DNA of 5,279 nt from Planctomycetota bacterium (GTDB lineage Bacteria > Planctomycetota > Phycisphaerae > Sedimentisphaerales > Anaerohalosphaeraceae). The position numbers were made by a program, and so were the translations under genes. Shown here piece by piece: positions 1-4,613 of this stretch. Where the stretch lies: assembly GCA_003644175.1 (NCBI GenBank), contig QNBS01000187.1:1-5279 (forward strand), read 5' to 3'. Within the stretch, counting starts at the first letter, position 1, and the number at the start of each line of letters is the position of its first letter. Under the pieces are notes generated by a model. That model saw only the letters and a program-made list of their open reading frames with translations, made no database searches and was not told the DNA's origin.

Positions 1-63
1 ACTGTCATGTTGTCGATATCACCGCAGAACTCACATCAGCGGTGATATCGACAACATGACAGT
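1..63. repeat. Perfect inverted repeat, 25-bp arms, 13-base loop
   Basis: Bases 1-25 and 39-63 are exact reverse complements with no mismatch, separated by a 13-base loop (26-38). The arms contain the EcoRV-type core GATATC. The repeat sits exactly on the window edge, so the left arm may continue outside. No T-run follows the right arm (TGCCCTGCG follows), so this is not a standard intrinsic terminator. It could be a small palindromic mobile or interspersed element, a strong RNA hairpin, or a fold-back chimera if the window edge is also a contig end. A reading frame is open from base 2 to a TAA at 107-109, but half of it is palindrome, so I do not call a gene there. Confidence 0.9.
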
Positions 64-169
64 TGCCCTGCGTCTCAACATTGATCCTGCATGTTTTCAC
101 CATACTTAATATCATAAATCCTTATCCCATATTGTCAAGCCGAAACAAAGCCTCGTACATTTTTTTGCC

Positions 170-198
170 TTGAGAAAACGCGCCCGGCAGGCTACAAT
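170..198 (+). promoter_or_regulatory. Sigma-70-type promoter for the isomerase gene
   Basis: TTGAGA (170-175) is followed after 17 bases by TACAAT (193-198), each one or two changes from consensus and with ideal spacing. Transcription would begin near 205. This gives a leader of about 150 bases before the ATG at 354 that holds the GC-rich repeat hairpin and a second hairpin. It is called from sequence match only. Confidence 0.55.
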
Positions 199-214
199 CA
201 CCCCCAACGACCTT

Positions 215-241
215 GTAGGGGCGACCCCACGTGGTCGCCCA
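215..241. repeat. GC-rich interspersed repeat, copy 1
   Basis: GTAGGGGCGACC (215-226) and GGTCGCCC (233-240) form an 8-bp perfect hairpin (219-226 with 233-240) around the loop CCACGT. The same unit, diverged, recurs at 1212-1235 on the far side of the isomerase gene in the same orientation. Short GTAGGGGCGACC...GGTCGCCC units are, from memory, frequent between genes in many environmental bacterial genomes. Function is unknown. If the promoter at 170-198 is used, this copy lies at the start of the transcript. Confidence 0.6.
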
Positions 242-311
242 AAACGTAGCGGCGGCGTCTCGCCCGCGATAATGCCCTGAAACGGCAAAACAAAACGACT
301 CGGAACAGCAG

Positions 312-329
312 GGTGGCCCTTGCCCCACC
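312..329 (+). other. Hairpin in the isomerase 5' leader
   Basis: GGTGG (312-316) pairs with CCACC (325-329) around an 8-base loop, ending 13 bases before the GGAG ribosome binding site at 343-346. It may simply be a GC-rich interspersed fold. A role in translation control is possible but not shown. Confidence 0.35.
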
Positions 330-353
330 GAGAAAACTGAATGGAGAACAAAA

Positions 354-1178
354 ATGGCCAATATCTACATCGGAGTAAACAACGAATTCGTCCGACACGC
401 AGACAAGAATTTCGAATTCGCCTGCGCCAAGGCCGCCGAATTGGGCTATGAATACGTCGAGCCCATGGTCCACTGGGGCCGCGAACTCCTGAGCGAAGCC
501 GGCTACTTCCACAGCGTATCCATGCTCGACGACCCTCTTCGCCTCAAAGACGCCTGCGAAAAAGCCGGCGTCAAAATGTCGGGCCTGTCGGCGCACACCC
601 CGCTGACCAAGCCCGAAGTCGGCGTCGAGTACCTCAAGCAGGCCATCCGCTTCGCCGCCGAATGCGGCGCGCCCGTCGTCAACACCGACGAGGGCCCAAA
701 GCAGCCCTGGACCAGCGAGTTAGAGGACTGTATCCTGATCAAGTACACCCTTACCGAAGCCGTCAAGGTCGCCGAACGCCGCGGCATCGTCATCGGCATC
801 GAGCCTCACCAGCAGTACAGCAAGACCCCCGACGGCCTCGACCGCATCTACAGCCTCGTCAACTCGCCCGCCATCGGAATCAACTTCGACACCGGAAACA
901 GCTACCTAAGCGGCGAAGACCCCGCAAAATGGCTCGAACACGTACTCGACCGCCTCGTCCATCTCCACGCCAAGGACATCTCAATCGCCCAGTCAGAAGA
1001 CGAACGCGGAAAAGTAACCGGAACCCCCGTAGGCTGCGCATGCGGCGAAGGGGTAATCGACTGGAAGGCCATAATCGCCCTCTGCAAAAAGGCGCCCCGA
1101 GACATAGTAATGAGCGTAGAATGCGGAACAATAGAGCAAGCCCAAAAAAGCGTCCAGCACCTGAAGTCATTATTATAA
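354..1178 (+). CDS. Sugar phosphate isomerase/epimerase-like TIM-barrel protein
   Basis: 274 residues, the usual length for the xylose-isomerase-like TIM-barrel (AP endonuclease 2-type) superfamily, which isomerises or epimerises sugars and related polyols using a divalent metal. The C-terminal strands carry the expected metal and active-site residues: E150 in GIEPH, D179 in NFDTGN, H205 in HLHAKD, a GEGVIDW motif at 231-237, and E256 in SVECG; H81 in SAHTPL lies on an earlier strand. There is no signal peptide, so it is cytoplasmic. The start is supported by GGAG at 343-346, seven bases before the ATG. It stands alone on this strand, with a promoter at 170-198 and convergent genes downstream. 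The GCACGEG stretch (228-233) adds two cysteines near the active site. The exact substrate cannot be told: such proteins act on many sugars, inosose or hydroxypyruvate-type compounds. Family confidence is high, reaction low. Confidence 0.9.
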   Translation: MANIYIGVNNEFVRHADKNFEFACAKAAELGYEYVEPMVHWGRELLSEAGYFHSVSMLDDPLRLKDACEKAGVKMSGLSAHTPLTKPEVGVEYLKQAIRFAAECGAPVVNTDEGPKQPWTSELEDCILIKYTLTEAVKVAERRGIVIGIEPHQQYSKTPDGLDRIYSLVNSPAIGINFDTGNSYLSGEDPAKWLEHVLDRLVHLHAKDISIAQSEDERGKVTGTPVGCACGEGVIDWKAIIALCKKAPRDIVMSVECGTIEQAQKSVQHLKSLL

Positions 1179-1211
1179 CCGCGCGACGGAGCCCCCTCAT
1201 CTTGCACCGCA

Positions 1212-1235
1212 GGGGAGGCCCCACATGGTCGCCCC
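1212..1235. repeat. GC-rich interspersed repeat, copy 2 (diverged)
   Basis: GGGGAGGCC (1212-1220), loop CCACAT, GGTCGCCCC (1227-1235). This matches copy 1 at 218-240 except for two changes in the left arm and one in the loop. The hairpin still forms with one A-G mismatch and one G-U pair. It lies in the 94-base gap between the convergent isomerase and antitoxin genes. No T-run follows on either strand, so a terminator role is not evident. Confidence 0.5.
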
Positions 1236-1272
1236 CCGCGTACCTTAAATTATTCCGAATGCTGATAATGTG

Positions 1273-1605
1273 TTAGCCGAAGGCGTAACCAGGCTTCTCA
1301 GGGACAAGGCGGACCTCAACTTTATAATGAAGTACACCGGCAATGCGGTTGAGCATCTGAAGGCTGTGGCCGCTGTAATCAGCATCCTCTAAGCGACTGA
1401 TAACCGATTGTGTGGTTCCGACGAGATTTGCAAGTTGTTTCTGGCTCAGGTCCGCCTGTTTTCTGATATTATAGATCTGCACCGCGATATCCAGTGCTTC
1501 ATGTTCTTTCTTCAGGGATTCGAGTCGTTTGGGCTTGCCTTTTATGTATCGGCCGTGCAGAATCTTCACAGCGTCCTTTGTGGTTTTTCTTTTGGCCATG
1601 ATCAT
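1273..1605 (-). CDS. HigA-like XRE-family antitoxin
   Basis: 110 residues. A lysine/arginine-rich N-terminus (residues 4-35) leads into a Cro/C1-type helix-turn-helix at about 42-93 (VQIYNIRKQADLSQKQLANL, then VGTTQSVISRLE and the following helix). Such proteins bind and neutralise the partner toxin and repress their own operon. It is the second gene of the pair: its ATG (1605-1603) overlaps the toxin stop in ATGA, a sign of translational coupling. A second in-frame ATG at 1599-1597 (MAKRK) is better spaced from the GGAG at 1613-1610 (10 bases against 4), so the true start may be two codons later. Toxin-first order fits HigBA and related RelE/HTH pairs. The operator at 1992-2009 is its likely binding site. 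Family call is firm; a specific name is not. Confidence 0.88.
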   Translation of the reverse strand: MIMAKRKTTKDAVKILHGRYIKGKPKRLESLKKEHEALDIAVQIYNIRKQADLSQKQLANLVGTTQSVISRLEDADYSGHSLQMLNRIAGVLHYKVEVRLVPEKPGYAFG

Positions 1606-1973
1606 AACTCTCCTGTATATGTGTGAGCTTTCTTGTCCTTGGTGTAATTAGTGGCATTCTTTATAGCTCTATCAATTTCTTTGCCAGGGACTTTTCTCTC
1701 TTTGGTGCAGCCGTGCGACAGAAGCACGACGTTTTTGCCCTGGAAGCAATATAATATACGGTAATTTACATTCTTATAGCCGGCTCGCAACTCATAAATA
1801 CCATCTCGTAATGAATCGCATATGGGTCGTCTCAGGTCATAGCCCTTTTCCTTAAGTAGTTCGATCCGCGCGATACATTTATCCTGAACTTTACCCGGCA
1901 AACCATCGAGCCAGGCGAGCAACGGCACGGTTCCGTCTTTCTCCTGATATATAACAATGTTAGTTTTCGGCAT
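1602..1973 (-). CDS. HigB/Gp49-like toxin (RelE superfamily mRNA interferase)
   Basis: 123 residues. The central part has the signature of the phage Gp49-like/HigB toxins (PF05973): SLRDGIYELRAGYKNVNYRI at 54-73, LYCFQGKNVVLLSHG (74-88), then KERKVPGKEIDRAI (91-104), corresponding to the family pattern ending in a K-rich, P-containing, E-I-x-x-A helix. R63, R72, K91 and K94 are candidate RNA-contact or catalytic residues. Known members cleave mRNA at the ribosome; the activity here is inferred. An N-terminal W21-L-D block also fits the family. AAGAGG at 1984-1979 is five bases before the ATG. The gene overlaps the antitoxin by four bases. The C-terminal ~17 residues (NYTKDKKAHTYTGEL) run past the usual domain end. 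It looks intact: no frameshift or missing core motif. Confidence 0.88.
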   Translation of the reverse strand: MPKTNIVIYQEKDGTVPLLAWLDGLPGKVQDKCIARIELLKEKGYDLRRPICDSLRDGIYELRAGYKNVNYRILYCFQGKNVVLLSHGCTKERKVPGKEIDRAIKNATNYTKDKKAHTYTGEL

Positions 1974-1989
1974 CCTTACCTCTTAATAT

Positions 1990-2018
1990 ACTATCGCATA
2001 TTTGCGATACCAGTTCAA
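1990..2018 (-). promoter_or_regulatory. Toxin-antitoxin promoter
   Basis: On the minus strand TTGAAC (2018-2013) is followed after 17 bases by GATAGT (1995-1990), preceded by TGC, an extended -10 form. The predicted start near 1983 would leave only about ten bases before the toxin ATG, barely including the AAGAGG site, so the exact -10 is uncertain. TATATT at 1990-1985 is an alternative hexamer but is too close to the gene. Confidence 0.45.
1992..2009. promoter_or_regulatory. Operator palindrome of the toxin-antitoxin operon
   Basis: TATCGCATATTTGCGATA is a perfect 7-bp inverted repeat with a 4-base centre, 18 bases before the toxin start codon. It covers the spacer and -10 of the predicted promoter, the place where an XRE antitoxin would bind to shut off its own operon. 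Binding by this antitoxin is inferred from position and symmetry. Confidence 0.7.
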
Positions 2019-2115
2019 GCAAATTCTGAAAAAAACTAAAATTTTTTTCTTGGCTCCGTTTTCTGGGCGACGACGGCTTTGAAAACAAAAAGATGCATAG
2101 CCCTCTTAAGATTTC

Positions 2116-2595
2116 TTATCCGAAGATTCCTTTGGGGAATTTAGAATCTGTGCATTCTGGACACCAGTATTCGTCCGCACGTTGTGAATATCCGCCTTCA
2201 CTCAACACGATAATCCTGCCGCACTTGTTACACTTGGTAGGATCATAGTCAGGAGGGTTTTCGAGCTTCTCAAAGTTGTATTCATTAGTGCCGGACTCCA
2301 CATACATCTCAAGTTCGGACTCAAAATCCTCTCTGCACTTTGCGCAAGTCTTCCAGTCGCCCTGATGGTCTTCGTTGTAGTGATAGCCACAAAGAGTATA
2401 TCTGCTGTGATTTCTATAGCAGCTATTTCGCGCATATGAAAAAATGACGTATTGGTCCTCATCGTCACATATCCATTGATCGCAACACTCGGTCTTGGTG
2501 AGATTGCCGGTTTTGCCGCAGAGGCCACACCGGGGCACAGTCCGTCGCTTTGCAATCTTTTTCCTGCCTGCTTTCTTTGGTTTTCGTTTTGCCAT
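2116..2595 (-). CDS. Cys-rich multi-zinc protein of unknown function
   Basis: 159 residues from the ATG at 2595; GAGG (2604-2601) lies five bases upstream, so this start is preferred over a TTG at 2610. A basic N-terminal tail (MAKRKPKKAGRKKIAKRR) is followed by thirteen cysteines. In the preferred numbering there are CxxC at 23/26, CC at 37/38, C43, C59 with H63, CxxH at 69/72, CxxC at 84/87, and two CxxC pairs at 122/125 and 145/148. The last four form a clear zinc ribbon. The first block has spacing reminiscent of RING/treble-clef folds, but this is only a spacing resemblance. I believe similar proteins (with SYARNSCYRNH and GTNEYNFEKL motifs) occur in many environmental bacteria, always unnamed. 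No signal peptide or membrane segment; the basic tail suggests nucleic-acid or ribosome contact. It lies 142 bases upstream of the toxin, same strand, with its own likely promoter. Confidence 0.82.
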   Translation of the reverse strand: MAKRKPKKAGRKKIAKRRTVPRCGLCGKTGNLTKTECCDQWICDDEDQYVIFSYARNSCYRNHSRYTLCGYHYNEDHQGDWKTCAKCREDFESELEMYVESGTNEYNFEKLENPPDYDPTKCNKCGRIIVLSEGGYSQRADEYWCPECTDSKFPKGIFG

Positions 2596-2670
2596 TTTCA
2601 CCTCGTTCAATTTATTGGGAAGCTATCATTTTTTTTGTTTAGGACGACGATTTTGTGTCTGAGCGTTTTA

Positions 2671-2679
2671 ATTATCGCA
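2671..2679 (-). promoter_or_regulatory. Extended -10 promoter of the zinc-protein gene
   Basis: Minus-strand TGCGATAAT (2679-2671) is an extended -10 (TGC plus GATAAT). The -35 at the right distance (TCTCGA, 2699-2694) is poor. The start would be near 2664, giving a ~69-base leader. The same TGCGATA string forms the -10 and half the operator of the toxin-antitoxin operon. Confidence 0.35.
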
Positions 2680-2725
2680 AAATGCACCTCCTTTCGAGAC
2701 ACTGCGGACACCTTTGTTTCGATTA

Positions 2726-3160
2726 TCAGCCGATCATGACTGCACCGACATAATAAGAAATCGAATTTCCTAACATGCTAATCAGGAATGCGTATTTCCA
2801 TTTGAGTTCCTTAAAATCCATTCCCTGAAATATCTCACACAAGCTGACGACTTTAATCATAATCCCATCGGCCGCAACGATCAATGCCTCCGCCATCCAC
2901 AGGCTCGGCAATGAGTGCAGGAGAGGCAAGAAAGCCACAAAATAGAGCACCAGGTTGCCGAAAAACAGAGCAAAAAACAACGGCTTTACAGACATATCAA
3001 AAAACAAGAGCAATAAGGTTACAAGACATACCTCTACCGTAACGGCACTGCCAAGAACCATAACAGAAGATATGCCGCCAATAGGATCAAATACTACGGG
3101 GTTGGCAAACGCAACCTTAGTCGAAAACAATACCATAAAAATGACAAAGATTTTTTTCAT
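2726..3160 (-). CDS. Small membrane protein with signal peptide, unknown function
   Basis: 144 residues. The N-terminus (MKKIFVIFMVLFSTKVAFA) is a clean Sec signal peptide with likely cleavage after AFA at residue 19. The mature part starts NPVVFDPIGG and is nearly all hydrophobic, with four likely membrane segments at about 29-54, 60-80, 87-110 and 122-143. The short polar loop FQGMDFKELKWK (111-122) separates the last two. Charged or polar residues inside segments (E43, D99, K103) are possible functional sites. I do not recognise a named family, though small ANP-V/I-x-DP-I proteins of this build seem familiar from planctomycete genomes. The ribosome binding site is weak (only an AAAAGAA stretch upstream). 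It is the first gene of the minus-strand run; 130 bases separate it from the zinc-protein ATG, so co-transcription is possible but not required. Confidence 0.75.
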   Translation of the reverse strand: MKKIFVIFMVLFSTKVAFANPVVFDPIGGISSVMVLGSAVTVEVCLVTLLLLFFDMSVKPLFFALFFGNLVLYFVAFLPLLHSLPSLWMAEALIVAADGIMIKVVSLCEIFQGMDFKELKWKYAFLISMLGNSISYYVGAVMIG

Positions 3161-3286
3161 CTGTAAATTCTTTTCTATTTTATCGGCCGGGGGGTTTGCT
3201 TTGATGATTCATCTTCATCTGACATTTCCCGGTTAGATTGTTAAAAAGCATAAGAGGCTAAAAACGGGGTGTCAAGGGGGAATTTG

Positions 3287-3321
3287 GATTGACTATTTTC
3301 GATTGACGATTGAATAATGAG
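3287..3321. repeat. GATTGAC repeat with 7-base period
   Basis: Five 7-base units in a row: GATTGAC, TATTTTC, GATTGAC, GATTGAA, TAATGAG. Units 1, 3 and 4 match closely. Another GATTGAC-GATAGAA pair occurs at 4578-4591, where it overlaps the -35 of the rRNA promoter P2. The tract also contains TTGACT (3289-3294) and AATAAT (3313-3318) 18 bases apart, so it could act as a weak plus-strand promoter. Confidence 0.5.
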
Positions 3322-3542
3322 GGGTCGGACAGGAGGGAGGGAAAACAGGCGTGCCACACGCGGCATTGCATTGTTTCCCAACCGTTTCCACCCGCTGTTT
3401 TATTATGTCCTGGCTTAAATCCAAAAAACCCTGTTTTTCCTGTAACATTAACCATACAATCGCGTCTGTAGTATAGTGAAAAGCATTATTTCGTGTTTTG
3501 ATGGTCAGTTTTTGGGGGGAAGGCCGTTAGAAAACAGGCCCG

Positions 3543-3560
3543 ATCCCGACGTGTCGGGAT
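3543..3560. repeat. Short perfect palindromic repeat
   Basis: ATCCCGACGTGTCGGGAT is a perfect 8-bp inverted repeat with a 2-base centre. No T-run follows. TCCCGA...TCGGGA units are common small interspersed palindromes in some bacterial genomes. GCCCGATCCCG, overlapping its left arm (3538-3548), recurs inverted at 4311-4321, on the other side of the lipoprotein gene. Confidence 0.55.
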
Positions 3561-3562
3561 AG

Positions 3563-3591
3563 TTGAGCAATGATATACGGCGTTATATGTA
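3563..3591 (+). promoter_or_regulatory. Possible promoter of the lipoprotein gene
   Basis: TTGAGC (3563-3568) and TATGTA (3586-3591) are 17 bases apart, directly after the palindrome at 3543-3560. The start would be near 3598, giving a leader of ~139 bases. The -10 is only a moderate match, so this is tentative. Confidence 0.3.
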
Positions 3592-3661
3592 GCCTTCACG
3601 GACTGGCCGATACAAAAAGAGCTAAGACAATTAAAGCAGCAATAATCCGGCGATTCAATTA

Positions 3662-3677
3662 GTTTGGGGCGCCAAAC
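3662..3677 (+). other. Hairpin upstream of the lipoprotein gene
   Basis: GTTTGGGGCGCCAAAC forms a perfect 6-bp stem with a 4-base loop. A second small fold, GCTCC/GGAGC, follows at 3684-3694. Both lie in the likely leader 60-40 bases before the start codon. Their role is unknown. Confidence 0.4.
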
Positions 3678-3736
3678 GTAAACGGCTCCGGGAGCGGCAA
3701 AAAAAGGAATAATAGAGCATGGCACAGGAGAAAAAA

Positions 3737-4186
3737 ATGACTGCATTTTTGAGAGTATCTGCTTTGTGCGTAACATTGTCGGCGTTGACCGTATTTGCGG
3801 GCTGTTCTAAAAAAAGCGATAGCTGGCTCGTTGGTAAATGGGCCTTCGACCCGGAAGCGACAAAAGCAAATCTGCCGGCGGATAACAAAGCTAAGGGCGT
3901 TCCGGATAGTGTAGCGCAACAGATGGGTTTGCAGCTTACAACTCAGCTTATGAATCAGATGAATAACATTAAGCTTCAGATTACCGCTGAAAAGGTTACT
4001 TCCATATCAGCAAACGGAACAGAAGAATCCAATGCCTACAAAATCATCAAGAGACCTGACGCAAACACCTTGGTTGTAGAGGGCAAAGACGGCGAAGTTA
4101 GCACATTTATTAAATCCGGGAAGTATCTTTGTATTCCCACCACAGGCGCTGTGCAATTTAAGATGTACTTCAAACCGGTGAATTGA
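3737..4186 (+). CDS. Small lipoprotein, unknown function
   Basis: 149 residues from the ATG at 3737, preferred because AGGAG (3726-3730) lies six bases before it; an in-frame ATG at 3719 has no such site and would add six residues ahead of the signal peptide. The N-terminus (MTAFLRVSALCVTLSALTVF) is a signal peptide ending in a lipobox FAGC with C23 as the lipidation site. The mature part begins SKKSDSWLVGKWAFD; W-L-V-G-K-W at 30-35 resembles the first strand of lipocalin-like or similar small beta-barrel domains. A helical Q/M/N-rich stretch (57-77) is followed by probable beta strands to the end (IKLQITAEKVTSI, NTLVVEGKDGE, FKMYF). It should be anchored in a membrane facing the periplasm. 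It stands alone between the minus-strand genes and the rRNA operon. Partner and ligand are unknown. No strong terminator follows. Confidence 0.82.
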   Translation: MTAFLRVSALCVTLSALTVFAGCSKKSDSWLVGKWAFDPEATKANLPADNKAKGVPDSVAQQMGLQLTTQLMNQMNNIKLQITAEKVTSISANGTEESNAYKIIKRPDANTLVVEGKDGEVSTFIKSGKYLCIPTTGAVQFKMYFKPVN

Positions 4187-4467
4187 CGCAGCTTTCGTTC
4201 CTGTTTTATTAAAGCGAAGCCAACCCAGGGCGTTCAACGAGGCAGTCCAGAAGGGCGGCTGCCCGTCGATTCCGCCGACGGCATTTTGAGATGAATAATG
4301 CCCCATTTGCCGGGATCGGGCGACTTTGGCCAATACATGTGTACGTTACGTGGCCGTGAAGGCCCGGTTTATCGGACCTTTGGCGGTGGGCAGGGGCAGT
4401 CGGAGCAGAGATATCGTGTTTTCTGCGACGATTTCAAGGATTATTTGATTATTTGCCATTTTTTTCA
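4187..4467. other. Intergenic region before the rRNA promoters
   Basis: About 280 bases without a gene. I see three short folds: GCTTT/AAAGC (4191-4195 with 4211-4215), CCGTCG/CGACGG (4263-4268 with 4276-4281) and GGCATT/AATGCC (4280-4285 with 4297-4302). None is followed by a convincing T-run. The last part (4440-4467) becomes A/T-rich ahead of promoter P1. Confidence 0.5.
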
Positions 4468-4496
4468 TTGACCGGCCGGCCAGAGAGGCCTATTAT
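4468..4496 (+). promoter_or_regulatory. rRNA operon promoter P1
   Basis: TTGACC (4468-4473), 17-base spacer, TATTAT (4491-4496), with an A/T-rich tract upstream (4441-4467) that could act as an UP element. Transcription would start near 4503. A perfect 6-bp hairpin TTCGGC/GCCGAA (4498-4503 with 4510-4515) lies at the transcript's 5' end. The spacer includes the 8-base palindrome GGCCGGCC. Confidence 0.65.
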
Positions 4497-4547
4497 CTTC
4501 GGCTCCAGTGCCGAAAGTCGCTCATGCGGGGCTTACGGCAGGGCGAC

Positions 4548-4607
4548 CGAAAAAAAATGAAAAAATTCTGTTTTTTGGATTGACGATAGAATTCATTAGC
4601 GTACAAT
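4548..4607 (+). promoter_or_regulatory. rRNA operon promoter P2 with UP-like tract
   Basis: TTGACG (4580-4585), 16-base spacer, TACAAT (4602-4607), each hexamer one base from consensus. The bases just upstream (4548-4576) are runs of A and T, typical of UP elements that bind the RNA polymerase alpha subunit at rRNA promoters. The start would be near 4614, about 280 bases before the mature 16S end. Confidence 0.75.
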
Positions 4608-4613
4608 AAAGGG

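Larger units (their letters stand above)
3161..3736. other. Intergenic region between divergent genes
   Basis: 576 bases between the membrane-protein gene (-) and the lipoprotein gene (+). It holds the 7-base-period repeat (3287-3321), a small hairpin GCGTG/CACGC (3349-3353 with 3357-3361), the 10-base direct repeat GAAAACAGGC at 3341-3350 and 3530-3539, a palindrome at 3543-3560, and a hairpin at 3662-3677. Reading frames here (3258-3455 minus and a GTG-started 41-codon frame from 3351 plus) lack protein-like features and I do not call them. Confidence 0.6.

Noticed and set aside
1..109. C-terminal fragment of an upstream plus-strand gene (open frame 2-106, TAA 107-109)
   Set aside because: More than half of it is the inverted repeat and the remaining codons show no recognisable protein; cannot be supported without the sequence to the left.
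198..596. Minus-strand reading frame of 132 codons
   Set aside because: It lies opposite the isomerase start and its repeat-rich leader, has no domain pattern, and conflicts with the strongly supported plus-strand gene.
662..1276. Plus-strand frame of 204 codons within and past the isomerase
   Set aside because: Its product is an arginine/proline-rich low-complexity string, the normal shadow of a GC-rich gene in another frame.
2038..2098. Minus-strand 20-codon frame after AAGAGGG, between the zinc gene and the toxin
   Set aside because: The ribosome site is only three bases from the ATG and the peptide shows no recognisable feature; too weak to call.
2452..2739. Plus-strand 95-codon frame with hydrophobic stretches
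   Set aside because: It runs opposite the well-supported zinc-protein gene and has no ribosome site.
3258..3455. Minus-strand 65-codon frame, and the opposite 41-codon frame from GTG at 3351
   Set aside because: Both run through the GATTGAC repeat tract or small hairpins, lack a good ribosome site and protein-like composition; likely non-coding.
3463..3510. tRNA-like string (TAGTATAGTG followed by a possible anticodon arm)
   Set aside because: There is no TTCGA-type T-loop and no acceptor stem closing at the right distance, so no tRNA can be built.
4187..4215. Intrinsic terminator for the lipoprotein gene (GCTTT/AAAGC)
   Set aside because: The 5-bp A/T-rich stem with a 15-base loop lacks a following T-run.
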